A stretch of DNA of 64,000 nucleotides from Flavihumibacter sp. ZG627 (GTDB taxonomy: Bacteria; Bacteroidota; Bacteroidia; Chitinophagales; Chitinophagaceae): the NCBI RefSeq assembly GCF_000814325.1, contig NZ_JPHF01000010.1, positions 62,001 to 126,000 of the forward strand, given 5' to 3'. Numbering within the stretch: position 1 is the stretch's first letter; every line of letters begins with the position of its first letter. The translations under genes were made by a program, and so were the position numbers. Shown here piece by piece: positions 1 through 7,620 of this stretch. The notes beneath the pieces were generated by a model that was not told the origin of the DNA, made no database searches, and saw only the letters and a program-made list of their open reading frames with translations.

Positions 1-750
1 GTCGGGTGTCATGAATGGCGAAGGTGATTCTTCAACCAGCTTCTGGTGCCGGCGCTGGATAGAGCAATCACGCTCACTGAGGTGGCATACCTTACCATAA
101 CGGTCACCCGCAACCTGAATTTCAATATGACGGGGATCTTCCACGAATTTCTCCATGTAGATACCATCATTCTTGAATGAGGCCAGTGCCTCCGCTTTGG
201 CATTATTATATGCCCGCTCCATCTCTTCTTTCGCCCAAACTACGCGCATACCTTTACCGCCACCACCTGCAGTTGCTTTGATGATGACCGGGTAGCCCAT
301 ATTTTCAGCTACCGTATAGGATTGGTCAAGACTCTCCAATAGGCCCTCACTACCAGGTATAACCGGAACTCCGGCTTTGATCATAGTTTCCTTGGCGGTG
401 ATCTTATCACCCATGGCCCTGATCTGGTCGGGCGTGGGACCAATAAATTTGATATTATGCTCGCCGCATATCTCTGCAAAACGAGCATTTTCTGCCAGGA
501 AACCATATCCCGGATGAATAGCATCAGCATTGGTTATTTCTGCAGCTGCCATCAGGTGAGGGATGTTCAGATATGAATCAGCGCTTTGAGGGCGGCCGAG
601 ACAAACTGCCTCATCGGCAAATTTTACATGTAGACTATCTTTATCAGCAGTAGAATAAACAGCTATCGTTTTGATCCCCATCTCCCGACAGGTACGGATC
701 ACGCGAAGCGCAATCTCGCCACGATTGGCGATTAATACTTTTTTAAACAT
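1..750 (-). CDS. accC: Acetyl-CoA carboxylase biotin carboxylase subunit (C-terminus cut by window edge)
   Basis: The minus-strand frame is open from the window edge to an ATG at 750 and begins [18 protein letters not shown], the hallmark N-terminus of biotin carboxylase. About 250 of the usual ~450-500 residues are present: the biotin-carboxylase N-domain and the start of the ATP-grasp domain, including a glycine-rich stretch encoded near 250-290. The enzyme carboxylates the biotin on AccB in the first step of fatty acid synthesis. accB lies immediately upstream on the same strand with a 35-bp gap, the usual accB-accC order, so the two are probably co-transcribed. Only the C-terminal part is missing. 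Confidence 0.95.
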   Translation of the reverse strand, partial: MFKKVLIANRGEIALRVIRTCREMGIKTIAVYSTADKDSLHVKFADEAVCLGRPQSADSYLNIPHLMAAAEITNADAIHPGYGFLAENARFAEICGEHNIKFIGPTPDQIRAMGDKITAKETMIKAGVPVIPGSEGLLESLDQSYTVAENMGYPVIIKATAGGGGKGMRVVWAKEEMERAYNNAKAEALASFKNDGIYMEKFVEDPRHIEIQVAGDRYGKVCHLSERDCSIQRRHQKLVEESPSPFMTPD

Positions 751-785
751 CTTCCATTTTGGTTTGGTGGAACTTAACCATTGAT

Positions 786-1280
786 TTAAGCAGGCTCAAC
801 AAGGAACAGCGGCTGGTCATATTCAACCGGCGAAGCATCTTCAGCAAGAACCTTTACGATCTTACCTTTTACTTCACTTTCAATTTCATTAAAAAGTTTC
901 ATTGCCTCAATGATGCAAACAACTTTACCCTCAGACACTTCGTCCCCCACTTCAACCAAAAGTGGTTTGTCAGGTGAAGGTCTACGGTAGAAAGTTCCGA
1001 TCATCGGACTTTTGATAGTGACCAGGTTGGAGGGAGTGGCTTCTGATGCCTTAGGTTTCTCTGCTACTGGCGATGATGATGATGCGGATTGAGGTGTAGC
1101 AGCAGCTGCCGCTACAGGTGCCGATGGTGCCTGCGCATAAACCGGTGCAGCCATCACCTGCTGAATGTTGTCTTGTTTTTGCTTAATCGTAACCTTGAAC
1201 CCCTTCTCCTCAATACTCAATTCACCGATGTTCGATTTGTTGATCAGTCGGATCAACTCCTGAATTTGTTTGAAATCCAT
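786..1280 (-). CDS. accB: Biotin carboxyl carrier protein of acetyl-CoA carboxylase
   Basis: This 164-residue protein has the standard AccB plan. There is an N-terminal helical region (1-40), an Ala/Pro/Ser-rich flexible linker (about 43-85), and a C-terminal biotinyl domain (86-164) with the motif [10 protein letters not shown]. Lys128 in that motif is the predicted biotinylation site; the motif has Phe where many family members have Met. The protein carries carboxybiotin between AccC and the carboxyltransferase. It is followed directly by accC. No strong Shine-Dalgarno site precedes the ATG, as is usual in Bacteroidota. Confidence 0.95.
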   Translation of the reverse strand: MDFKQIQELIRLINKSNIGELSIEEKGFKVTIKQKQDNIQQVMAAPVYAQAPSAPVAAAAATPQSASSSSPVAEKPKASEATPSNLVTIKSPMIGTFYRRPSPDKPLLVEVGDEVSEGKVVCIIEAMKLFNEIESEVKGKIVKVLAEDASPVEYDQPLFLVEPA

Positions 1281-1338
1281 TGTACTGAATTTACCGTTGG
1301 TGATTATTTTGGCGGCTAAGATAGGGAAAAAGATTACC

Positions 1339-1366
1339 TAAAAGAAAACCCCTCCGAAGAGGGGCT
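1339..1366 (-). terminator. Intrinsic terminator downstream of efp
   Basis: On the minus strand there is a 6-bp GC stem (CCCCTC/GAGGGG, 1349-1364) closed by a TTCG tetraloop and followed by TTTTCTTTT. It lies just past the efp stop codon and separates efp from accB. Confidence 0.85.
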
Positions 1367-1376
1367 GTATATCTTA

Positions 1377-1943
1377 TTATTCTTTTACCCTTTCAACATA
1401 ATCTCCTGTCTTGGTATTGACCCTGATTAATTCCCCTTCGTTCACAAAAAGAGGAACCATAACTGTTGCTCCGGTCTCTACAGTGGCAGGTTTTAAAGTT
1501 CTTGTTGCTGTATCTCCACGCATTCCAGGTTCGCTGTAGGTAACTTTCAAAACGATCTTGTCAGGAAGTTCAATACTCATCGGAGTATCCGTTTCTGTAT
1601 TTACCAGAACAGAAACTTCCTGGCCATCTTTAAGGAACTGTGGAGCATCTACCAATGTTTCCTGCGCAATGATTTGTTCGAAAGTTTCATTATCCATGAA
1701 ATTATATCCTGAATCATCTTTATAAAGAAACTGGAAATTCTTTCTTTCAACGCGGATAGGGTAAATAGTATCACCGCTGTTCCAGGTTTGTTCAATGGAA
1801 CGGTTATTATCAACTCCCTTTAATTTAGCCCATACCTTTGCGGCTGCACGTGCTGTCTTGTTTTCCCCGAATTCAACGATTTTATAAAGGCTGCCATCAA
1901 GCTTAATGATAAGGCCCCGGCTGATGTCCGATGTATTTGCCAT
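1377..1943 (-). CDS. efp: Translation elongation factor P
   Basis: This 188-residue protein matches EF-P over its full length: the N-terminal KOW-like domain (about 1-65), a central OB domain with FMDNETFEQ (about 80-90), and a C-terminal OB domain with GDTATRTLKPATVETGA and the typical end VNTKTGDYVERV. EF-P relieves ribosome stalling at consecutive prolines. The domain I loop is unusual. Where most EF-Ps have PGKGxA with a modifiable Lys or Arg at the tip, this one reads ENKTARAAAKVW and is about two residues longer (see findings). The gene is monocistronic, with its own terminator and an upstream TAATTTTG promoter element. Confidence 0.95.
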   Translation of the reverse strand: MANTSDISRGLIIKLDGSLYKIVEFGENKTARAAAKVWAKLKGVDNNRSIEQTWNSGDTIYPIRVERKNFQFLYKDDSGYNFMDNETFEQIIAQETLVDAPQFLKDGQEVSVLVNTETDTPMSIELPDKIVLKVTYSEPGMRGDTATRTLKPATVETGATVMVPLFVNEGELIRVNTKTGDYVERVKE

Positions 1944-1985
1944 AACGAATTACAATTTTCTGAATGCAAAATAGATTTGAGGGGG

Positions 1986-1993
1986 CAAAATTA
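1986..1993 (-). promoter_or_regulatory. Candidate -7 promoter element of efp
   Basis: TAATTTTG on the minus strand matches the Bacteroidota -7 consensus TAnnTTTG and lies about 43 bp upstream of the efp start. No clear -33 TTTG was assigned. Confidence 0.45.
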
Positions 1994-2044
1994 CTGTAAT
2001 TCGGTAAAAGGGCAATGAAACAGGAGCGTTATTTACGGCAGGCC

Positions 2045-3760
2045 CTAGCAGTTGTCTTTCTTATCTATCATGCTCAATGGATTCCATAATTCAACACGTA
2101 TCACCTTTTGTTTGTATATCTCTACAACACCGTTGCGTCCCTTCTCTCCGTATTTCTCAACTGCCGCATCTCCCTTTAATACTTTCATATCCCTGATCTC
2201 ATCATTAGAAAGTGCATTAACCTGTTCGCGTGTTGCTTCTTTTCCATCCACTATATAAAGTACGTTGGCCGGAATATCACCGCCCTCACGAAGGCTTACC
2301 TCAATTACGCCAAACTGTCCTTGCTGGCCGTATTTATCGGTGGCTGTTTTACCTTTCAATACATTCATAGATTCAATCTGAGAAGGTGGAATCTGCCGAA
2401 GCATGGCCATGGTCATTTTCCTGTTACCTGCTATGACCATAGGTTCCTGGTTGATTTTGTTGGTCTGGACAACTATGTTAACATTATCCGGTAGGTCAGG
2501 TAGTGCAGGTGGAGCGGGAGGCGCGGGAGGCGCGGGAGGTGCCGGTGGCGCTATCTGTCCTTTTACTGCCGGAGGAGCCGGGGGCGCAGCAGGTGCAGGT
2601 GGGGGCGGTGGTGGAATTTCACCATACTGTGCTTCATAAGACTTACTGGCATTCCACTCAGTTAATTGCACTGCCTTTATCAGCTTTTTATTATTGTCTT
2701 TTACAATAACGATGCACTCTCCATGGTTGTCGGCAATTGTTACATAGTATCCCTTTTCATTAAGTCCATTTTTCCAAACCTTTCTTTTTTCAGGAACAGT
2801 ATCTGTAGCAAATTGGGGAACTACATCATTAAAAGTATATCCCGGAATAAAATTCATCCCAGACATTCCTACAACTTCGTTTTCCTTCTTATTATCTTCC
2901 TGTTTGCGGAAGGCCAGTAATAATACCGCTATTACCGGAACTGCAAAGGCAAATTTTACCAGGTGTAACCTGGCTGTTCTGATCTTGTTCATCATGGCAA
3001 TCCTGTTTTTTAATGCTGAAATATTAAGGTGGCTGGCCATGCTGAAATGACGTTGCCCCACCACCTTTAAAAGAAGATATTGATATTGTGTACGGTCAAC
3101 GCCATTCACCAGTACCTGCCTGTCGGCAATAAATTCAAGGTTCTGACGAATAGCTTTTCTAAGTAACCAGGCAAAGGGATTGAACCAGCATAAAACCACC
3201 AGCAACTCAGATAATATCACATCAACAGTATGATGCTGGCGCACATGCACCATTTCATGGCGAATGATCTCTTTCAGTTCAACCTCTTCATGCTGGGATG
3301 GATTAATATATACAGCCGCGCCAAATGAGAAAGGAACGATTGCCTCTTTTACTTCATACAATCTGACATTGCCATCCACAAAAAGCTTTGCCCGTGAATG
3401 CATCCTTAGGAGCGATGCATATTGAATAATAAGTCGCACAAACATAACACCCACACCCACACCAATCAATATTGTCAACCATTTCCAATTGTACAGGGGA
3501 TTTTGCTGTAATGCAGTTTCAGTAGCCGGGAAATCACCAATAGCAGGCATATATTGAAGAAAACTACTATCCTGCGGTGAACTGTCAAGCCACCAGTATA
3601 TATCCATAAATGGCAACAGGAAACACATCAGGGCATATACCAGAAGGTACCACCTGTTCCATTGATAGAACGTCATCTGTCGCAAAAGCAGGAAATAAAA
3701 GATATAGACAGCCGCGAGGCTTATGGACATCTTCAGGATATAAACAAGTATTGCCGGCAT
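2045..3760 (-). CDS. BlaR1/MecR1-type M56 membrane metallopeptidase with proline-rich linker and two TonB-plug-like repeats
   Basis: This 571-residue protein starts with several membrane segments (about 5-25, 35-55, 92-115). A cytoplasmic zinc-peptidase region follows with HEMVH near 168 and a downstream EFIADRQVL, the M56 signature. A further TM segment lies near 270-285 (FAVPVIAVLLLAF). The distal part has an Ala/Pro-rich linker (about 385-425) and then two copies of a module resembling the TonB-receptor plug (IESMNVLKG...YGQQGQFGVIEV and IRDMKVLKG...YGEKGRNGVVEI). It lies 22 bp behind a BlaI-type repressor, so it is probably the sensor-protease that inactivates it. Its signal is not evident, and no beta-lactamase gene lies nearby. 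Confidence 0.85.
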   Translation of the reverse strand: MPAILVYILKMSISLAAVYIFYFLLLRQMTFYQWNRWYLLVYALMCFLLPFMDIYWWLDSSPQDSSFLQYMPAIGDFPATETALQQNPLYNWKWLTILIGVGVGVMFVRLIIQYASLLRMHSRAKLFVDGNVRLYEVKEAIVPFSFGAAVYINPSQHEEVELKEIIRHEMVHVRQHHTVDVILSELLVVLCWFNPFAWLLRKAIRQNLEFIADRQVLVNGVDRTQYQYLLLKVVGQRHFSMASHLNISALKNRIAMMNKIRTARLHLVKFAFAVPVIAVLLLAFRKQEDNKKENEVVGMSGMNFIPGYTFNDVVPQFATDTVPEKRKVWKNGLNEKGYYVTIADNHGECIVIVKDNNKKLIKAVQLTEWNASKSYEAQYGEIPPPPPPAPAAPPAPPAVKGQIAPPAPPAPPAPPAPPALPDLPDNVNIVVQTNKINQEPMVIAGNRKMTMAMLRQIPPSQIESMNVLKGKTATDKYGQQGQFGVIEVSLREGGDIPANVLYIVDGKEATREQVNALSNDEIRDMKVLKGDAAVEKYGEKGRNGVVEIYKQKVIRVELWNPLSMIDKKDNC

Positions 3761-3782
3761 GGGGATGGCTTATGGGGTTGGT

Positions 3783-4142
3783 TTATTTTTTTCTTTCAAT
3801 CATTTCCAGAATTTCCTGCAACTCATCTTTACTAAGTTGTTTCTGCTCAACGAAAAAATTCACCATGGCCTTGTAAGAGTTGTCAAAATAATCCTGGATG
3901 AAATTATTCATGTATCCCTGTTTATACTGTGATTCGGTTATTGTTGGCCGGTACATATACATATTACCTACCTGCCGGCTTTGCAGGTATCCCTTTTTCT
4001 CCAGATTCTTGATAGTAGATGCAAGTGTAGTATAAGGAGGTAGAGGTTCTTCCATTTTCTCAAGAAATGATTTTACATTTCCCTCACCGGTCAGCCATAC
4101 TGCCTGCATGGCCTCCTCCTCCTGAACAGTTAATCTTTCCAT
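3783..4142 (-). CDS. BlaI/MecI-family transcriptional repressor
   Basis: This 119-residue winged-helix protein opens with LTVQEEEAMQAVW. The recognition-helix region reads LPPYTTLASTIKNLEKKGYLQ, followed by the wing and a C-terminal dimerisation segment rich in Phe/Tyr and acidic residues. It is close to the family's usual length. It is the first gene of an operon with the M56 peptidase. Two palindromes (TACGA-N5-TCGTA) lie immediately upstream of its start and overlap the predicted promoter, so it is probably autorepressed. Family knowledge supports dimer binding and proteolytic inactivation by BlaR1; the target genes beyond its own operon are unknown. Confidence 0.92.
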   Translation of the reverse strand: MERLTVQEEEAMQAVWLTGEGNVKSFLEKMEEPLPPYTTLASTIKNLEKKGYLQSRQVGNMYMYRPTITESQYKQGYMNNFIQDYFDNSYKAMVNFFVEQKQLSKDELQEILEMIERKK

Positions 4143-4144
4143 TT

Positions 4145-4189
4145 CTACGAACTTTTCGTAAATCTACGAAATAATCGTAGCATTTCAAA
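4145..4189 (-). promoter_or_regulatory. blaI-type promoter with two tandem palindromic operators
   Basis: Two inverted repeats are present: TACGA-N5-TCGTA at 4146-4160 and CTACGA-N5-TCGTAG at 4164-4180. On the minus strand a -33 TTTG (4189-4186) and a -7 TAGATTTA (4166-4159) are separated by exactly 19 bp. One operator fills the spacer and touches the -7; the other covers the -7 and the start region. This is the layout expected for repression by a BlaI dimer. Confidence 0.75.
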
Positions 4190-4240
4190 TATTTCTTGTT
4201 AAATAAAATAAAAAGAGGGTTGGAAAGGGTTGCTCCTCGC

Positions 4241-4248
4241 TATTTTTA
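4241..4248 (+). promoter_or_regulatory. -7-like element four bases from a start codon
   Basis: TATTTTTA (one mismatch to TAnnTTTG) ends 4 nt before the ATG at 4253. A TTG at 4220-4222 lies 18 bp upstream. A transcript from here would be leaderless or nearly so. Confidence 0.45.
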
Positions 4249-4252
4249 AGGC

Positions 4253-4798
4253 ATGAAACTCTCTGTATACTTTCTGAAAGCAACCCAATTCAGGGTATGG
4301 TCATGTCTGGCATTTTTTATAGTAGTTCTATTATACAGTCCCAATACAGTTGCCCAGGCTAACGATAGTCTTCCCCCGCCTTATAAAAGATTTCCGGTTC
4401 TCCCTCCGTTTGAATTAAAAGGAGTGAATGACAATCTGATAAAAAGGGATGATATGGCAAAACGAAAAGCAACCATAGTGATATTTTTTAGTCCTGATTG
4501 CCATCATTGTATTGAACAGTTCAACCAGATGAACAATGTAAAAAAAGATATTGAAAAACATAACCTGGTGATGGCCACCTACCAACCCATGGAGCAGCTT
4601 CAGGAGTTTTACAAGCAGTATGGCCTTGAAACCTGGAAGAACCTATATATAGGCCGTGATGAGAAATATTTCCTCCCCACCTATTACCGGTTGTCGAATC
4701 TTCCCTTCATTGCTTTATATGACCGAAAAGGCAAACTCATCGAAACGTTTGAAAATACAACCCCTGTTGCCAGGATACTTTCCACATTGGAACAGTAG
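4253..4798 (+). CDS. Secreted thioredoxin-like (TlpA/redoxin-type) protein
   Basis: This 181-residue protein begins with a hydrophobic signal or anchor segment (about 15-35, ending near TVAQA). A thioredoxin fold follows with the redox motif CHHC (Cys83 and Cys86), preceded by IVIFFSPD, and a cis-proline region NLPFIALYD. It therefore probably acts as a periplasmic thiol-disulfide reductase or protein-folding factor. The CxxC dipeptide HH is DsbA-like, but the rest resembles TlpA/AhpC-TSA members. It is a single gene between the blaI region and mdh, and no partner is apparent. Confidence 0.75.
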   Translation: MKLSVYFLKATQFRVWSCLAFFIVVLLYSPNTVAQANDSLPPPYKRFPVLPPFELKGVNDNLIKRDDMAKRKATIVIFFSPDCHHCIEQFNQMNNVKKDIEKHNLVMATYQPMEQLQEFYKQYGLETWKNLYIGRDEKYFLPTYYRLSNLPFIALYDRKGKLIETFENTTPVARILSTLEQ

Positions 4799-4831
4799 TG
4801 CCTTTCATAAAAATAATTGAAGCTTCCCCCC

Positions 4832-4839
4832 TACCTTTG
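4832..4839 (+). promoter_or_regulatory. Candidate -7 element of mdh
   Basis: TACCTTTG is a full match to TAnnTTTG. It lies 38 bp before the mdh start, leaving a leader of about 30 nt. No convincing -33 TTTG was found. Confidence 0.5.
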
Positions 4840-4877
4840 CTGCGCAAATAAATCATATCACATATAAATTTTTCCAA

Positions 4878-5807
4878 ATGAAAGTTACTGTAGTAGGTGC
4901 CGGAGCCGTAGGCGCAACCTGTGCCGATAACATTGCCCGCAAAGAACTTTGCGAGGAGCTGGTATTGCTTGATATCAAGGAAGGACTTGCAGAAGGCAAG
5001 GCCCAGGACATGATGCAGACAGCCGCGCTGCTTGGATTTGATACGCGTATTATTGGCTCTACCAATGATTACAGCAAAACTGCCGGTAGTGATGTAGTAG
5101 TGATCACTTCAGGTATTCCACGTAAGCCAGGAATGACAAGGGAAGAATTGATCGGCACCAATGCAGGTATTGTGAAAACCGTTTGTGAGAACATTTTAAA
5201 ATATTCTCCTGAGGCAATTATCATCGTGATCAGTAATCCGATGGATACAATGACACAGCTTGCCATAACATCATCGGGGATTCCAAAAAACCGCATCATC
5301 GGCATGGGTGGTACGCTTGACAGCGCCCGCTTCAAATACCAGCTCAGCCAGCGTTTGGGTTGTTCACCAGCCGACCTGAATGCACTTGTTGTGGGTGGCC
5401 ATGGTGATACAACAATGATCCCGCTTATTCGCTTTGCTACCTGGAATTCTATTCCGGTAACCAAATTCCTCAGTGAAGAAGAGCAGCAGCAGGTTATTGC
5501 TGATACAATGGTAGGTGGCGCTACGCTTACCAAGCTTATAGGAACATCTGCCTGGTATGCCCCGGGTGCAGCCGGAGCAGCACTTGTTGAAAGCATTCTT
5601 CGTGATGAGAAAAAATTATTCACCTGCTGCGTACAGCTTGATGGTGAATACGGACAGAAAGATATTTGCCTGGGAGTACCAGTCGTAATTGGCAAAAACG
5701 GATGGGAGAAAATTGTTGATTTTGATCTTAACGATGCAGAAAAGGCATTATTCCAAAAGAGTGCTGAGGCCGTAAGGACTATGAATGATGTATTAAAGAC
5801 CTTATAA
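4878..5807 (+). CDS. mdh: Malate dehydrogenase (LDH-like type)
   Basis: This 309-residue NAD-dependent dehydrogenase has a Rossmann motif GAGAVG (7-12) with Asp32 for NAD ribose. The substrate loop PRKPGMTREEL carries Arg82 and Arg88. Arg at position 82, where lactate dehydrogenases have Gln, points to malate/oxaloacetate rather than lactate/pyruvate. Arg151 and catalytic His175 (GGHGD) are present. The length is typical. The enzyme interconverts malate and oxaloacetate in the TCA cycle. It is monocistronic, with a promoter at 4832 and a terminator right behind the stop. Confidence 0.95.
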   Translation: MKVTVVGAGAVGATCADNIARKELCEELVLLDIKEGLAEGKAQDMMQTAALLGFDTRIIGSTNDYSKTAGSDVVVITSGIPRKPGMTREELIGTNAGIVKTVCENILKYSPEAIIIVISNPMDTMTQLAITSSGIPKNRIIGMGGTLDSARFKYQLSQRLGCSPADLNALVVGGHGDTTMIPLIRFATWNSIPVTKFLSEEEQQQVIADTMVGGATLTKLIGTSAWYAPGAAGAALVESILRDEKKLFTCCVQLDGEYGQKDICLGVPVVIGKNGWEKIVDFDLNDAEKALFQKSAEAVRTMNDVLKTL

Positions 5808-5824
5808 TAAAAGCCTGTAATGGT

Positions 5825-5851
5825 AAAAAACCGGCATTCGCCGGTTTTTTT
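5825..5851 (+). terminator. Intrinsic terminator of mdh
   Basis: An AAAAAACCGGC/GCCGGTTTTTT stem with loop ATTC is followed by more T. It is symmetric enough to act in both directions. Confidence 0.85.
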
Positions 5852-5883
5852 GTGCTTTTTATCGAAAAAAACCGGCAAACTAT

Positions 5884-5913
5884 TTTGATGACTAAAGGAA
5901 ACGATTAGATTTG
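5884..5913 (+). promoter_or_regulatory. Promoter of the octapeptide-repeat protein gene
   Basis: A -33 TTTG (5884-5887) and a -7 TAGATTTG (5906-5913) are separated by 18 bp, close to the Bacteroidota consensus. The start codon at 6024 leaves a leader of roughly 100 nt. Confidence 0.6.
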
Positions 5914-6023
5914 TACTCAGTACGCTTGTCCCATACCTATTTAAAGCTCCTCAAGGCCTCCGGCCCGCTTTACCAAACGCCTCAAAGGCATTTATTTCTG
6001 AAACCTATTCAAACAAAAAGAGT

Positions 6024-6596
6024 ATGAACAAGCCCTTACTAACCGTAGTATTGCTGCTCACCGGATTGATCGCTACCGCACAAGACCTCGAACTTCCAAA
6101 AGAAAGAGACCCTCTTGTAAATCAAACCATCAGTCCATACGCGAACCCGCGTATCAACCCAGGAAAGAATTTTCGTATTAACCCAAAGCACAACTGGAAT
6201 ATTAATCCGGCTATGAACGAGGGTATTAACCCTGAAAAAAACAAGGTTATAAATCCGAAGTTCAACAAAGATTTCAGTCCGCTATACAACCACAGTATCA
6301 ATCCGATGTATACGTTCAGCCTTCATCCGCTGAGCAATAATAACTGGCTCGGATATTACATGTTTGACAAAGACAGTAAGCTAACGGGATACATGGTAAT
6401 AGCAAACCAGTTTGTGATCCTCGATTTTGATGATAAAGGAGTATGGCGAGGATACCTGGTTAAGACCAGTTCCAATACCTTCAATTATTTCAATCTGCAG
6501 GATGAATGGACCCGCACATTTTATTGTGAGGATTCAATGGTAGGCTTCAATCATTTTGACAGCGCCGGTGAATGGACCGGTAATTTCGCCAAATAA
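6024..6596 (+). CDS. Secreted protein with nine octapeptide INPxxNxx repeats, function unknown
   Basis: This 190-residue protein has a signal peptide (1-19, LLTGLIATAQ). Residues 36-107 divide exactly into nine 8-residue units of pattern [I/F/L]-[N/S/H]-P-x-x-N-x-x, for example INPGKNFR, INPKHNWN and INPEKNKV. The remaining C-terminal half contains loosely repeated FDxxGxWxGY-type segments (FDKDSKLTGY, FDDKGVWRGY, FDSAGEWTGN). I do not recognise the family. The strict period suggests an extended solenoid or surface stalk, with a small beta-rich domain behind it. It has its own promoter and a long leader. It ends exactly where the convergent GT9 gene ends, with no visible terminator. Confidence 0.75.
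   Translation: MNKPLLTVVLLLTGLIATAQDLELPKERDPLVNQTISPYANPRINPGKNFRINPKHNWNINPAMNEGINPEKNKVINPKFNKDFSPLYNHSINPMYTFSLHPLSNNNWLGYYMFDKDSKLTGYMVIANQFVILDFDDKGVWRGYLVKTSSNTFNYFNLQDEWTRTFYCEDSMVGFNHFDSAGEWTGNFAK
6129..6344 (+). repeat. Nine in-frame 24-bp coding repeats
   Basis: This region encodes residues 36-107 of the secreted protein as nine consecutive octapeptides. The protein pattern is conserved while the nucleotide copies have diverged, so the array is old rather than a recent slippage product. Confidence 0.8.
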
Positions 6597-7601
6597 TCAG
6601 GTAGCTGAAAGCATACGCTGGGCTGCCGCTTTAATGCCCCCGAGGTCAATTTTCATCATACAGTTGAAATGACCTTTGGGGCATTTTTCATATCCGATCT
6701 TGGAGCAGGGACGGCATCTTAGTCCCTTTACTTCAAAACTATCATACATTCCTGCTGCATTACGGACAGCATTTCCAAAGTAGGGATACATCCCAAATTG
6801 GGGGATTGTATTACCCCATACAGTAATGATCTTTTTATTGAAGGCAGCACCAATATGCATCAGCCCGGTATCATGCGTGATCAGTAATTTAGCCTGCTGC
6901 ACAAGATGGGCCGATTCATTGAGGCTAAACTTACCACATGCATTGTATATTTTAACGGGGTCAGTTTCGGCCAATACTTCACCCATGATCCGATCTTCCT
7001 TTCCTCCCAGTAAAACAATAGGATGATCTATCATTTGCACCAGTTCTTTCAACCTGTCGAGCGGTAATCTCTTGGTGGAATGTGCGGCACCCACTACAAT
7101 GGCTATATATCCGAGCTGATGGGAAGCAGGAATATCATTCTGGGAAATCTGTTCATCAGCAGGAATGTAATAATCCAACCCGGCCCCATCATTTTTAACT
7201 CCAAGATGTTCCACCGTCTTTAAATACCGATCAGCAATATGGATTGAGGGCAGGAGGTTCAGCTTCAGGTTAGTCATCATCCATTTCTGGATATTGAGCT
7301 TATTGAAACTATGTGCTTTGCATTTTAGTGCCCGCTTAACCTTCAGGGTCCTGAGATTGTGATGGAGATCTATTATATGATCAAATTTCTCTGCTTTCAG
7401 TTCCTCAATTGTGTTATCGAGATTATCGTTGAGAACATGAAGCTTATCAATATATGGATTAGCTATTAATACCGGTAGGAATGCTTTCTTGGTGAGATAA
7501 TGCAGTTCAACCCCTGCCAGTTGCTTTTTTACACAGCGTATAACCGGTGTTGTTAGTACTATGTCACCAATAGATGAAAAGCGTATAATGAGGACTTTCA
7601 T
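6597..7601 (-). CDS. Glycosyltransferase family 9 (heptosyltransferase-like)
   Basis: This 334-residue protein begins KVLIIRFSSIGDIVLTTPVIR, the typical GT9/WaaC-WaaF N-terminus. The C-terminal domain has GGKEDRIMGEVL (about 200-210) and the donor-site motif HDTGLMHIGAAF (about 243-254), followed by VWGNT. Enzymes of this family add a heptose or related sugar to the lipopolysaccharide core. The C-terminus has four cysteines (RCRPCSK, EKCPKGHFNC), common in Bacteroidota members. It lies 19 bp behind an MFS transporter on the same strand. Confidence 0.9.
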   Translation of the reverse strand: MKVLIIRFSSIGDIVLTTPVIRCVKKQLAGVELHYLTKKAFLPVLIANPYIDKLHVLNDNLDNTIEELKAEKFDHIIDLHHNLRTLKVKRALKCKAHSFNKLNIQKWMMTNLKLNLLPSIHIADRYLKTVEHLGVKNDGAGLDYYIPADEQISQNDIPASHQLGYIAIVVGAAHSTKRLPLDRLKELVQMIDHPIVLLGGKEDRIMGEVLAETDPVKIYNACGKFSLNESAHLVQQAKLLITHDTGLMHIGAAFNKKIITVWGNTIPQFGMYPYFGNAVRNAAGMYDSFEVKGLRCRPCSKIGYEKCPKGHFNCMMKIDLGGIKAAAQRMLSAT

Positions 7602-7620
7602 GCAGGGCTTTTTTTGGAGA

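Noticed and set aside
2403-2639. Gly/Ala-repeat open frame on the plus strand
   Set aside because: It is the antisense reading of the Pro/Ala linker of the M56 peptidase.
4253-4798. Cytochrome c maturation thioredoxin (CcmG/ResA)
   Set aside because: The CHHC motif and missing CcmG-type active-site surroundings do not fit, and no ccm genes are nearby.
5069-5878. Open frame of 269 codons antisense to mdh
   Set aside because: It lies entirely opposite a well-supported malate dehydrogenase and its terminator, and the translation looks like no protein.
6024-6596. Ice-nucleation or antifreeze-type repeat protein
   Set aside because: The unit is also short and regular, but the TxT/AGYGST motifs of those families are absent.
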